Under the pieces are notes generated by a model. The model was not told the DNA's origin and did not search any database. It saw only the letters and a list, made by a program, of their open reading frames with translations. Below are positions 1-5,190 of a stretch of DNA of 5,746 nt, in pieces (the first letter of the stretch is position 1; every line of letters begins with the position of its first letter). Origin of the DNA: Blautia glucerasea (GTDB lineage Bacteria; Bacillota; Clostridia; Lachnospirales; Lachnospiraceae); contig NZ_JAJBMO010000048.1 in assembly GCF_020537505.1 (NCBI RefSeq), positions 1 to 5,746 on the forward strand, read 5' to 3'. Both the position numbers and the translations under genes were made by a program.

Positions 1-89
1 TCCAGATTTTTGTTGGCTGTAGTCAGCCCGATGAAAGAAGTGTGGAACTTACAGGTGTGAAACCAGTAGAAATTGAATATTACAAATAA
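1..89 (+). CDS. C-terminal end of a probable GH3 family beta-glycosidase (partial)
   Basis: Reading from position 3, an open frame of 28 codons runs to a TAA at 87-89 and ends in EIEYYK. The tail contains IFVGCSQPDERSVELTG. This resembles the last strand of the fibronectin-III-like domain that closes many GH3 beta-glucosidases and beta-xylosidases, where a VG-S-QPD-RS-LTG pattern is common. If so, the enzyme would hydrolyse a beta-linked plant or host glycan. The catalytic domains lie outside the window, so the family call rests on this short tail alone. A strong hairpin follows the stop by 4 bases. The adjacent araD gene converges on it from the other strand; a shared sugar-use role is only suggested by position. 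Confidence 0.55.
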   Translation, partial: QIFVGCSQPDERSVELTGVKPVEIEYYK

Positions 90-93
90 ACCA

Positions 94-120
94 GGGCTGC
101 CATAAGGCAGCCCCCTTTTT
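94..120 (+). terminator. Rho-independent terminator of the left-edge gene
   Basis: An 8-bp perfect stem, GGGCTGCC (94-101) with GGCAGCCC (106-113), closes a 4-base ATAA loop and is followed by CC and a run of five T (116-120). It lies just after the left-edge stop codon and just beyond the araD stop on the other strand. Its minus-strand tail (TGGTTTATTT) is poorer in T, so it would end araD transcription less efficiently. It can be read as a shared terminator between convergent genes. Confidence 0.9.
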
Positions 121-121
121 C

Positions 122-820
122 TTATTCAATAGTTCCCTGTCCATAATAAGCATTTGCACCATGTTTTCTATAGTAATGCTTATCCTGAAGCTCCTGCGGA
201 GCAGGTTTCACATTCGGGTTGATCAGCTCGCAGCGGGAAGCCATCTTCGCAACCTCTTCCAGAACTACTGCATTATGTACTGCTTCATGAGCATCCTTAC
301 CCCAGGTGAAAGGACCATGGTTCTTGCAAAGAACAGCCGGAACTGCCTCATAATCTCTCTTCTTGAAATAATCCGCGATCAGGATACCGGTATTTTTCTC
401 ATAAGCATCCTCGATCTCGCTTTTGTTCAGGTTTCGGACACAGGGAACTTCACCATAGATATAATCTGCATGAGTGGTTCCATAGCAAGGGATTGCACGT
501 CCGGCCTGCGCCCAGCTGGTAGCCCAGGAAGAATGGGTATGTACGATTCCGCCGATCTTCGGGAAAGAATTGTACAGAACTACATGGGTAGGTGTATCAG
601 AGGAAGGGTTGTATTTTCCCTCTACTTTGTTGCCCTCCAGGTCAACAACTACCATATCTTCTGGTGTCAGCTTATCGTACTCTACGCCGCTTGGTTTGAT
701 AACGAAAAGACCCTTCTCACGGTCGATTCCGCTTACATTTCCCCAGGTAAAAGTAACCAGACCGTATTTCGGCAGATCCATATTTGCTTTGTAAACTTCT
801 TCTTTTAATTTCTCAAGCAT
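122..820 (-). CDS. araD: L-ribulose-5-phosphate 4-epimerase (AraD/UlaF/SgbE family)
   Basis: A complete 232-residue protein, matching the ~231 aa of E. coli AraD. The family interconverts L-ribulose 5-phosphate and D-xylulose 5-phosphate in the cytoplasm, feeding L-arabinose (or ascorbate/xylulose paralogue routes) into the pentose phosphate pathway. Visible class-II aldolase features are the N-terminal TWGNVSG (25-31), a phosphate-binding SSD segment (73-75), zinc ligands H94 and H96 (HTH) and H168 (NHG), catalytic Asp119 in GTTHADY, and the C-terminal HGANAYYGQ with the catalytic Tyr, probably Y226. AAGGAG at 830-835 lies 9 bases before the ATG and supports this start. The upstream region has its own promoter candidate and paired repeats, so the gene is probably controlled separately from the oxidoreductase behind it. 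AraD, UlaF and SgbE cannot be separated from sequence alone; araD is the likeliest without ascorbate genes nearby. Confidence 0.93.
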   Translation of the reverse strand: MLEKLKEEVYKANMDLPKYGLVTFTWGNVSGIDREKGLFVIKPSGVEYDKLTPEDMVVVDLEGNKVEGKYNPSSDTPTHVVLYNSFPKIGGIVHTHSSWATSWAQAGRAIPCYGTTHADYIYGEVPCVRNLNKSEIEDAYEKNTGILIADYFKKRDYEAVPAVLCKNHGPFTWGKDAHEAVHNAVVLEEVAKMASRCELINPNVKPAPQELQDKHYYRKHGANAYYGQGTIE

Positions 821-874
821 GGTTGTTTTCTCCTTTATGCATATAAAATATCAATTCCGCGCCCAGGCATTCTC

Positions 875-1031
875 TTAAGTGTTACTGTTCACGACCTTCA
901 CAGCAACACCCTTCGCGATGCATAGAACTCATGCTCTGCATGATTTCGCACCGCAAGTCTCGGTTTTTCTGTGAGCTTTGCCCACAAAAAACACCTCGCG
1001 GAATATTACCTATAAACAGTAACTATTAAGT
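875..1031. repeat. Intergenic element with inverted ends in the araD leader
   Basis: A 9-base inverted repeat, GTTACTGTT (881-889) and AACAGTAAC (1015-1023), bounds about 143 bases. TTAAGT occurs directly outside on both sides (875-880 and 1026-1031, the right copy offset by 2 bases), like a short target duplication. The interior has a smaller nested stem: GCG 915-917 with CGC 947-949, and ATGCA 918-922 with TGCAT 937-941. There is no open reading frame of note. The element lies between the araD promoter candidate and the araD start, so it would be transcribed as 5' leader. It could be a small non-autonomous mobile element or a dispersed structured repeat. A regulatory RNA is a less likely alternative. 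Confidence 0.5.
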
Positions 1032-1033
1032 AC

Positions 1034-1062
1034 AATATATCACTTGTATGGATGTATTTCCA
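1034..1062 (-). promoter_or_regulatory. Candidate promoter for araD
   Basis: Read on the minus strand, a -10 box TATATT (1039 to 1034) follows a -35-like TGGAAA (1062 to 1057) with a 17-base spacer. The match is 5/6 at -10 and 4/6 at -35, so it is moderate, as expected for a regulated promoter. Transcription would begin near 1027 and give a leader of roughly 200 bases before the araD ATG. It overlaps the paired 9-bp repeats. Confidence 0.45.
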
Positions 1063-1069
1063 CTTGTAT
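1041..1069. promoter_or_regulatory. Two direct 9-bp repeats, probable operator pair of araD
   Basis: CACTTGTAT occurs at 1041-1049 and again at 1061-1069, exactly 20 bases apart, about two helical turns. One copy sits in the spacer of the araD promoter candidate and the other overlaps its -35 box. Same-face tandem half-sites like this fit a dimeric regulator such as an AraC- or GntR/AraR-type protein. The half-site has a TTGTA core also found in AraR operators, but the arrangement is direct rather than palindromic, so the regulator is not named. Confidence 0.45.
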
Positions 1070-1206
1070 CTTATTTATTTTTCCATTGTCCGCACACCCA
1101 CAGCTCCTCAATCACCTTCAAATGCAGCAGCAAGCCGCGAACATCTCCGCTCCCGCTTCAAATGCCACTGCAAACAAGGCTTGTGCTTCCCACGGCGGCC
1201 AACGCA
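1070..1206. other. Non-coding stretch between the oxidoreductase stop and the araD promoter
   Basis: No convincing gene, hairpin terminator or T-run was found after the oxidoreductase stop. A direct repeat CTTCAAATGC occurs at 1116-1125 and 1156-1165. A 30-codon minus-strand open stretch begins with an ATG overlapping the oxidoreductase stop (TGATG) and ends in CCCI. It has no domain look and is probably chance. Read-through from the oxidoreductase gene into araD is therefore possible. Confidence 0.4.
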
Positions 1207-2175
1207 TCACTCATACAACGGAATCTCATACCCCCAGGATTTCCGGATTCCATCCATAATTTCCATCACCCGCACAGTTTCATCATGAGGCATTTCCGGG
1301 CACTCTTTTTCACCTGCAGCAATGGCCCTTGCGCAAGCCTCCACTTCGTACTCATAACCAGTGATCTGCGCTGGCGGCAGGTAAGAAGCTACTTCTTTAT
1401 GCTCATGATCGAATACGGTAATCTTCTCCGGATTATTGATATTCAATACCTGAATATACCCTTTTGTTCCAAAAATGCTTCCCACTCTGTCGGAAACCTC
1501 CCGGGCTCCGCACTGCAAAGTTGCCATCCGCTCTCCCTCGAAGACCATGGCGATGGTATCCAGAATATCCACGCCCTCACGGAAAATAGCAGTTGCCTGC
1601 ACATCCTTTAACTTGTCCCCAAGGACCATGCTGGCAAAATTAATGGTATAAACGCCCACATCCAACAGTGCGCCACCAGCCAGCTCCGGCTTGCGGATAC
1701 GTTCCACCTCACTGATGGTATAATTCAGATTGGCAGTAACGGAAGTCACTTCACCGATTACACCGCTTTCAATAATTTCGCCTATCATCTTCCGTGACGG
1801 CATATATCTGGTCCAGATTGCCTCTGTGATCAGAAGGTTTTTCTCCTTTGCCAGGGCAAAAAGCTTTCTCGCCTGATCTGCATTTACCGTAAAAGCCTTC
1901 TCACAGAGCACATTTTTCCCAGCTTCCAGGCACATTTTTGCATGAAGGTAATGATGGGAATGAGGGGTTGCAATGTAAACCAGATCCACCTGGGGATCTG
2001 CAAGCATTTCCTCATAAGAACCATAAGCCCTGGAAATGCCATGCTTCTGGGCAAACGCCTGTGCCCGTTCCAGGCTTCTGGCTGCCACCGCATAATTCTC
2101 CACATCCTTCATTCCAGCTACTGTTTTTGCCATCTGAACCGCAATACCGCCAGCTCCAAGAATTCCTATTTTCAT
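1207..2175 (-). CDS. Gfo/Idh/MocA family NAD(P)-dependent oxidoreductase, dihydrodiol dehydrogenase-like
   Basis: A complete 322-residue protein. The N-terminal Rossmann fold starts with GILGAGGIA (G7, G9, I11), followed by the AATPHSHH-like segment IATPHSHHY (68-76) and the nicotinamide-proximal CEKAF (91-95). The usual EKP is EKA here, with K93 as the expected catalytic lysine. The C-terminal alpha/beta domain shows TEAIWTRYMP (117-126) and GGALLDVGVY (167-176), the D172/Y176 patch near the substrate. These two segments are typical of the dimeric dihydrodiol dehydrogenase-like branch. Members oxidise or reduce sugars, inositols or diols with NAD(P); the substrate cannot be read from sequence. 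AAAGGTGG (2185-2192) lies 9 bases before the ATG. The gene follows the thioesterase by 62 bp on the same strand without an obvious terminator, so co-transcription is likely. Confidence 0.9.
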   Translation of the reverse strand: MKIGILGAGGIAVQMAKTVAGMKDVENYAVAARSLERAQAFAQKHGISRAYGSYEEMLADPQVDLVYIATPHSHHYLHAKMCLEAGKNVLCEKAFTVNADQARKLFALAKEKNLLITEAIWTRYMPSRKMIGEIIESGVIGEVTSVTANLNYTISEVERIRKPELAGGALLDVGVYTINFASMVLGDKLKDVQATAIFREGVDILDTIAMVFEGERMATLQCGAREVSDRVGSIFGTKGYIQVLNINNPEKITVFDHEHKEVASYLPPAQITGYEYEVEACARAIAAGEKECPEMPHDETVRVMEIMDGIRKSWGYEIPLYE

Positions 2176-2237
2176 TTATGTAAACCACCTTTCTAAAAAC
2201 TTTCTTCAATATACAACGCCAGAGCCTGTTTGAAAAA

Positions 2238-2963
2238 TCATTTCTGCAATCTGCACGCAGCCGTAAACTCTACAATTGCGTAAGGCTCGCCGCTTTCCGT
2301 AGAAAGCGCCACTGTAACCTTCCCTTCTTCCTGTTTCACCGCCGGATAAAAAACATCTCCCAGCAGTGCCTGCTTCTTATATTCCGCCCTCATCTGGCAG
2401 ATCACAAATCTCTCCGGCAGATAATCTGCTGCCATACGGATATACTGACAATTGTTGACATGGTGATGGGTGTCCAGATGGTGCTTCTGAATAGCAAAAG
2501 GTTCTTCTGCACGCATTCCCACTGGCAATGCGATCTTGCGGGGTGCGTAATCCATATCCAGCTTTTCATCCAGTACATACCCTCTGGTATCTTCGTCTGT
2601 GAGTCTTGCCGGAAGGCCGGTCTTGGTGTCAATATTTGTCCAGATACTATTGGCATAGGACAAAAGCCCACCAGCTTCTGTGGTCAGGGTGAAATTACGC
2701 ATTCCCAGAAAGCCCTTAAATCCATATGGGGCAGTGGTTGCCACAATGGTCTCGCCCATCTTCGGATACCGGTTCACGACAATCTGCCAGGCGGACAGCA
2801 CCCAGGCTCTCTGACGCGCTTCCAGCACTTCCATACCCTGTCCGATTTCCTCAGACTGGAAGGTGCAGCAATCCTGATAATAATCCTGGATCCCAGGCAA
2901 AGTCAGGCAGCCATTTTCTCCTATTTCACTGTATCTTACACGGCCTTTAAAGCTGTAACTCAT
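2238..2963 (-). CDS. Acyl-[acyl-carrier-protein] thioesterase (FatA/FatB-like, double hotdog)
   Basis: A complete 241-residue protein with the length and layout of bacterial acyl-ACP thioesterases (PF01643 family). These cytoplasmic enzymes hydrolyse acyl-ACP to free fatty acid and ACP, ending chain elongation. Hotdog 1 (about 1-130) contains RYSEIGENG, WVLSAWQIVVNRYP (54-67) and GETIVATTAPYGFKG. Hotdog 2 (about 140-241) contains HHLDTHHHVNNCQYIRMA (161-178), matching the catalytic D-x-N-x-HVNN of plant FatB (D281, N283, H285), then AEYKKQALLGD with E194 as a possible counterpart of the later acidic residue. The middle Asn position is His here (H166). AAGGAG (2975-2980) lies 11 bases before the ATG. 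It is the first gene of a probable two-gene unit with the oxidoreductase and is divergent from guaD. Confidence 0.9.
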   Translation of the reverse strand: MSYSFKGRVRYSEIGENGCLTLPGIQDYYQDCCTFQSEEIGQGMEVLEARQRAWVLSAWQIVVNRYPKMGETIVATTAPYGFKGFLGMRNFTLTTEAGGLLSYANSIWTNIDTKTGLPARLTDEDTRGYVLDEKLDMDYAPRKIALPVGMRAEEPFAIQKHHLDTHHHVNNCQYIRMAADYLPERFVICQMRAEYKKQALLGDVFYPAVKQEEGKVTVALSTESGEPYAIVEFTAACRLQK

Positions 2964-3000
2964 ACTATGTCAATCTCCTTCGTGCTTACTTTTATTTCTA

Positions 3001-3090
3001 TCGCTCCGCGTAAATTGCGCCCTAAGCGGACTTCTTTTTACCGTCTGATATCTTCACTCCCTGCATTCGCGCAGCGCGAAAATGTTTCCG
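3001..3090. repeat. GC-rich palindromes in the thioesterase leader
   Basis: Two small dyads lie in the upstream region of the thioesterase gene. TCCGC (3005-3009) pairs with GCGGA (3026-3030). TTCGCG (3066-3071) pairs with CGCGAA (3075-3080) across a CAG loop. The stretch is richer in CpG than its AT-rich surroundings and would be transcribed as 5' leader of the thioesterase mRNA. No T-run follows, so it is not an intrinsic terminator. It may be a dispersed intergenic repeat or simple leader structure. Confidence 0.35.
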
Positions 3091-3115
3091 CGACGAGAAC
3101 CGCAATTTTTACTTC

Positions 3116-3121
3116 ATTATA
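3116..3121 (-). promoter_or_regulatory. Candidate -10 box for the thioesterase transcription unit
   Basis: On the minus strand TATAAT is present (3121 to 3116) in an AT-rich patch, about 150 bases before the thioesterase ATG. No good -35 box sits at 16-18 bases: the hexamer at 17 bases is TATCAT, and a better TTGACT (3136 to 3131) is only 9 bases away. The promoter is therefore tentative. Confidence 0.3.
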
Positions 3122-3176
3122 TAACAAATCAGTCAATAATGATATGAAAATGCAGAAAATTTTTGTAATATTTTAC

Positions 3177-3205
3177 TTGCTTCCACGCCTTAAACCATGT
3201 ATAAT
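3177..3205 (+). promoter_or_regulatory. Promoter of guaD
   Basis: TTGCTT (3177-3182) and a perfect TATAAT (3200-3205) are separated by the optimal 17 bases. Transcription should start near 3212, about 20 bases before the first stem of the aptamer and about 240 bases before the guaD ATG, leaving room for the riboswitch and its terminator. It is the best sigma-70/SigA-type promoter in the window. Confidence 0.8.
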
Positions 3206-3231
3206 AAAGGCATAAAAACAAAACAGCGAAC

Positions 3232-3295
3232 GCTTATATATGTCCATAATCCGGTTGGACGTTTCTACCAACTACCCTAATAGTTGTCTATAAGC
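3232..3295 (+). ncRNA. Purine-riboswitch-family aptamer (guanine-type or variant) in the guaD leader
   Basis: A complete three-way junction can be drawn. P1 is GCTTATA (3232-3238) with TATAAGC (3289-3295), 7 perfect pairs. P2 is GTCCA (3242-3246) with TGGAC (3256-3260) plus a T-T closure. L2 is AATCCGG (3248-3254). J2/3 is GTTTCTAC (3261-3268), the family hallmark. P3 is CAACTA (3269-3274) with TAGTTG (3281-3286), and L3 is CCCTAA (3275-3280). L2 GG (3253-3254) can kiss L3 CC (3275-3276), as in known aptamers. In xpt numbering, U51 and C74 (3288) are kept, so a ligand with a guanine-like Watson-Crick face is expected. Unusual points are J1/2 UAU instead of UAA, position 73 U instead of A, and a 6-base L3. 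The downstream guanine deaminase gene agrees with purine sensing. Confidence 0.85.
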
Positions 3296-3342
3296 TGCAT
3301 ACGAAGAGGTGTGCAGGTGTAGCATTTTCGGGTGGTTTTTTT
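3270..3342 (+). terminator. Riboswitch expression platform: terminator overlapping the aptamer
   Basis: AACTACCC (3270-3277, the P3 5' strand and start of L3) pairs with GGGTGGTT (3330-3337), 8 pairs including one G-T, directly before the rest of a seven-T run (3336-3342). Inside, CTATA (3288-3292, J3/1 and the P1 3' strand) pairs with TGTAG (3318-3322), and CTGCATAC (3295-3302) pairs with GTGTGCAG (3309-3316) around a GAAGAG loop. The outer and CTATA stems cannot coexist with aptamer P1 and P3. Ligand-stabilised aptamer should therefore prevent termination, giving an ON switch like the adenine pbuE riboswitch and unlike most guanine OFF switches. Confidence 0.7.
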
Positions 3343-3363
3343 ATTGCTGAATTCCCCGAAAAT
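3324..3363 (+). other. Alternative leader hairpin competing with the terminator
   Basis: ATTTTCGGG (3324-3332) is perfectly complementary to CCCGAAAAT (3355-3363). GGG 3330-3332 is shared with the terminator stem, so the two structures exclude each other. Its 3' arm is made only after the polymerase has passed the T-run, so it more likely shapes the read-through mRNA than prevents termination. Further small stems follow: GGCAG 3381-3385 with CTGCC 3394-3398, and CCCGG 3369-3373 with CCGGG 3407-3411. Confidence 0.5.
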
Positions 3364-3452
3364 CTGTTCCCGGTTTTTCCGGCAGTACTTTCTCTGCCCC
3401 AATTTCCCGGGTTTACGCTTCTTCTCACCTCTCGCAGAAAGGATGGTTTGAT

Positions 3453-4730
3453 ATGAAGAAAGATTTGTTTGCTTTGAAGGGTACGATCTGTTACAGCAAG
3501 AACCAGAAAGAGCTTGTTTTCCACGAAGATTCTTATGTAGTCTGTGAAAACGGCCTCTGTGCCGGCGTTTTTTCCCAGCTTCCAGATGAATATAAGAGCA
3601 TTCCTGTAGAAGACATGGGCGACCGTCTGATCATTCCAGGATTTACTGACCTGCATCTTCATGCCCCCCAGTACGCCTACCGCGGAACCGGCATGGATCT
3701 GGAACTGCTTGACTGGCTGAATACCATTACCTTCCCGCAGGAAGCCCGGTACGCAGACCTGGATTACGCGAAAAAAGCATACTCCATTTTTGTAGATGAC
3801 CTGAAGCACAGCTTTACTACCAGAGCCTGCATTTTCGCCACCTTACACCGCCCGGCAACGGAGCTCCTTATGGACATGCTGGAAGAGAGCGGACTGGCAA
3901 CTATGGTTGGAAAGGTAAATATGGACCGCAATGGAGCCCCAGAGCTTCAGGAGGAAAGCGCACAGGCTTCCGCACAGGATACACGCCAGTGGCTGGAAGA
4001 GATCAAGGGGCGCTACTGTCACACATATCCCATTCTTACGCCCCGTTTTACCCCATCCTGTACCGACGAGCTGATGACAGAGCTGGGAAAGATCCAGCGG
4101 GAATACCACATTCCAGTTCAGTCTCACCTGTCTGAGAATTTCGGGGAAATCGCATGGGTGAAGGACCTCTGCCCGACCAGCAGGTTTTATGGGGACGCGT
4201 ATGACATGTTCGGGTTGTTTGGGGGAGCCTGCCCTACCATCATGGCTCACTGCGTTCACTCCACCGATGAAGAGATCCAGATGATCAAGGACCAGGGTGT
4301 TTACATCGCCCACTGTCCGGAATCCAACACAGACATCGCTTCCGGAATCGCGCCCATCCGCCGCTACCTTGACCTGGGACTTCACGTAGGACTTGGCACC
4401 GACGTTGCCGGAGGATTTTCCCTCTCCATGTTCCGCGCTATCGCAGACACCATCCAGGTTTCCAAGCTCCGCTGGCGCCTGATGGACCAGTCACAGGCTC
4501 CGGTTACGCTGGAGGAAGCCTTCTATATGGCCACTATCGGCGGCGGTTCCTTTTTCGGAAAAGCAGGCAGCTTCGAAAAAGGCTATGAATTCGACGCCCT
4601 GATCCTGGACGACGCAGGTATCCGTCACCCCCAGGAAATCTCCACCCGCGACCGCCTGGAACGCCTGGTTTACCTGTCTGATGACCGGAATCTGGTTGGA
4701 AAGTATGTGCAGGGACGGAAAGTGATCTAA
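3453..4730 (+). CDS. guaD: Guanine deaminase (amidohydrolase superfamily)
   Basis: A complete 425-residue cytoplasmic enzyme, close to E. coli GuaD (~439 aa). It hydrolyses guanine to xanthine and ammonia, the committed step in guanine breakdown. Metal and catalytic motifs appear in order: PGFTDLHLHAPQYAYRG with H68 and H70, PRF (197-199, base recognition), QSHLSEN with H225 and E228, AHC with H266, and GTDVAGG with D317. The early LLDWLNTITFPQEARY (85-100) is characteristic of guanine deaminases rather than other amidohydrolases. AAAGGA (3438-3443) lies 9 bases before the ATG, and an earlier ATG at 3443 hits a stop after two codons. A long leader with a purine-type aptamer and terminator precedes the gene, so expression is likely controlled by premature termination. 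It is monocistronic: a strong hairpin follows the stop. Confidence 0.95.
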   Translation: MKKDLFALKGTICYSKNQKELVFHEDSYVVCENGLCAGVFSQLPDEYKSIPVEDMGDRLIIPGFTDLHLHAPQYAYRGTGMDLELLDWLNTITFPQEARYADLDYAKKAYSIFVDDLKHSFTTRACIFATLHRPATELLMDMLEESGLATMVGKVNMDRNGAPELQEESAQASAQDTRQWLEEIKGRYCHTYPILTPRFTPSCTDELMTELGKIQREYHIPVQSHLSENFGEIAWVKDLCPTSRFYGDAYDMFGLFGGACPTIMAHCVHSTDEEIQMIKDQGVYIAHCPESNTDIASGIAPIRRYLDLGLHVGLGTDVAGGFSLSMFRAIADTIQVSKLRWRLMDQSQAPVTLEEAFYMATIGGGSFFGKAGSFEKGYEFDALILDDAGIRHPQEISTRDRLERLVYLSDDRNLVGKYVQGRKVI

Positions 4731-4737
4731 AAAGGCA

Positions 4738-4797
4738 AAAACCTCTGGTCTGGAAGCAGTATATTATCAGGCCATATCTCTTCCAGCCAGAGGTTTT
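4738..4797. terminator. Long bidirectional terminator after guaD
   Basis: AAAACCTCTGG (4738-4748) pairs with CCAGAGGTTTT (4787-4797), 11 pairs. After one bulged T, CTGGAAG (4750-4756) pairs with CTTCCAG (4780-4786), giving about 18 pairs in all. It starts 8 bases after the guaD stop. On the minus strand it is followed by TTTTTGCCTTTTT, so it can also end leftward transcription from the remnant gene at 4829-4939. Confidence 0.8.
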
Positions 4798-4828
4798 CAT
4801 ATATGCTGTTTTATCCTTCGTTTCTTAC

Positions 4829-4939
4829 TCAATCCTGCAAACTTGCCTCTATATCTGCAATTTCCTGCTTCAGTACTGATTTCAGCTTCTCATATTCCTG
4901 CTGATCCCAAGGCAGATTTTGTTCTTGAAGGGACTGTCC
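4829..4939 (-). pseudogene. Remnant C-terminus of an unidentified minus-strand gene
   Basis: A minus-strand open stretch of 36 codons, preceded by a stop at 4940-4942, ends at TGA (4829-4831). It reads like a genuine charged helical C-terminus, with LPWDQQEYEKLKSVL followed by KQEIADIEASLQD. It has no start codon or ribosome binding site, so it appears to have lost its 5' part. The long hairpin lies just beyond its stop and would be its terminator. I do not recognise the family; a regulator-like helical tail is a guess. The opposite strand is also open here, which keeps confidence modest. Confidence 0.4.
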
Positions 4940-5102
4940 TTAATTTCAGTCTCACTTTTGACATTTCCTAGAAGGTTATGAAAGATATTTTAACCAAGAA
5001 ATTGGGAATTCTGGATTTTGCGGCTTGCTCCCCAAGGGAGACGATGCAACAGGCGTTTACCAAATTATCCTCTTTTTGAGAAATTTAGAGGTGACGTCAT
5101 GA
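4912..5102 (+). pseudogene. Frameshifted, truncated remnant of an unidentified plus-strand gene
   Basis: Two plus-strand frames join into protein-like sequence. The first, from about 4912, reads ADFVLEGTVLNFSLTFDIS and hits TAG at 4969-4971. The second (4962-5102) reads FLEGYERYFNQEIGNSG, then FCGLLPKGDDATGVYQIIL and a short tail to TGA at 5100-5102. One missing base near 4963-4968, in the ACATTTCC stretch, would join them. No start codon or ribosome binding site is present and the 5' part is missing. I do not recognise the family. The second hairpin follows the stop by about 20 bases and would be its original terminator. The left boundary is uncertain. Confidence 0.5.
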
Positions 5103-5122
5103 AATATTACAAATAACCATAC

Positions 5123-5166
5123 AAAAAGCCTCTGAACCGGAGAGCAGTCTTCGACCAGAGGTTTTT
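5123..5166. terminator. Bidirectional terminator between the remnant and the COG0523 gene
   Basis: AAAAA (5123-5127), a bulged G, then CCTCTG (5129-5134) pairs with CAGAGGTTTTT (5156-5166), about 11 pairs, followed by CCTTTT. On the minus strand the stem is followed by CTTTTTG, which fits the end of the leftward gene whose stop is at 5191. The stem sequence closely resembles that of the hairpin at 4738-4797. Confidence 0.75.
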
Positions 5167-5190
5167 CCTTTTACCCGTTGCTCACGTAAA

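Noticed and set aside
161..808. Plus-strand open frame of 215 codons opposite araD
   Set aside because: It lies antisense to a clear 232-residue epimerase with all active-site residues, and its translation has no recognisable domain. It is a shadow frame.
2460..3215. Plus-strand open frame of 251 codons covering part of the thioesterase gene and the intergenic region
   Set aside because: It is antisense to the thioesterase coding sequence, runs through the promoter region and shows no family features.
3288..3809. Minus-strand open frame of 173 codons over the guaD leader and the start of guaD
   Set aside because: It is opposite the riboswitch leader and the conserved N-terminus of guanine deaminase, with no domain or ribosome binding site.
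76..5116. A 14-base match AATATTACAAATAA at 76-89 and 5103-5116, both just before terminators
   Set aside because: It is AT-rich and short, and one copy encodes a YYK end. The flanking sequence does not match, so it is most likely coincidence.
5098..5116. A mini-ORF MKYYK preceded by AGAGGTGA
   Set aside because: Five codons with a chance ribosome-binding-like sequence that overlaps the end of the plus-strand remnant. No evidence of function.
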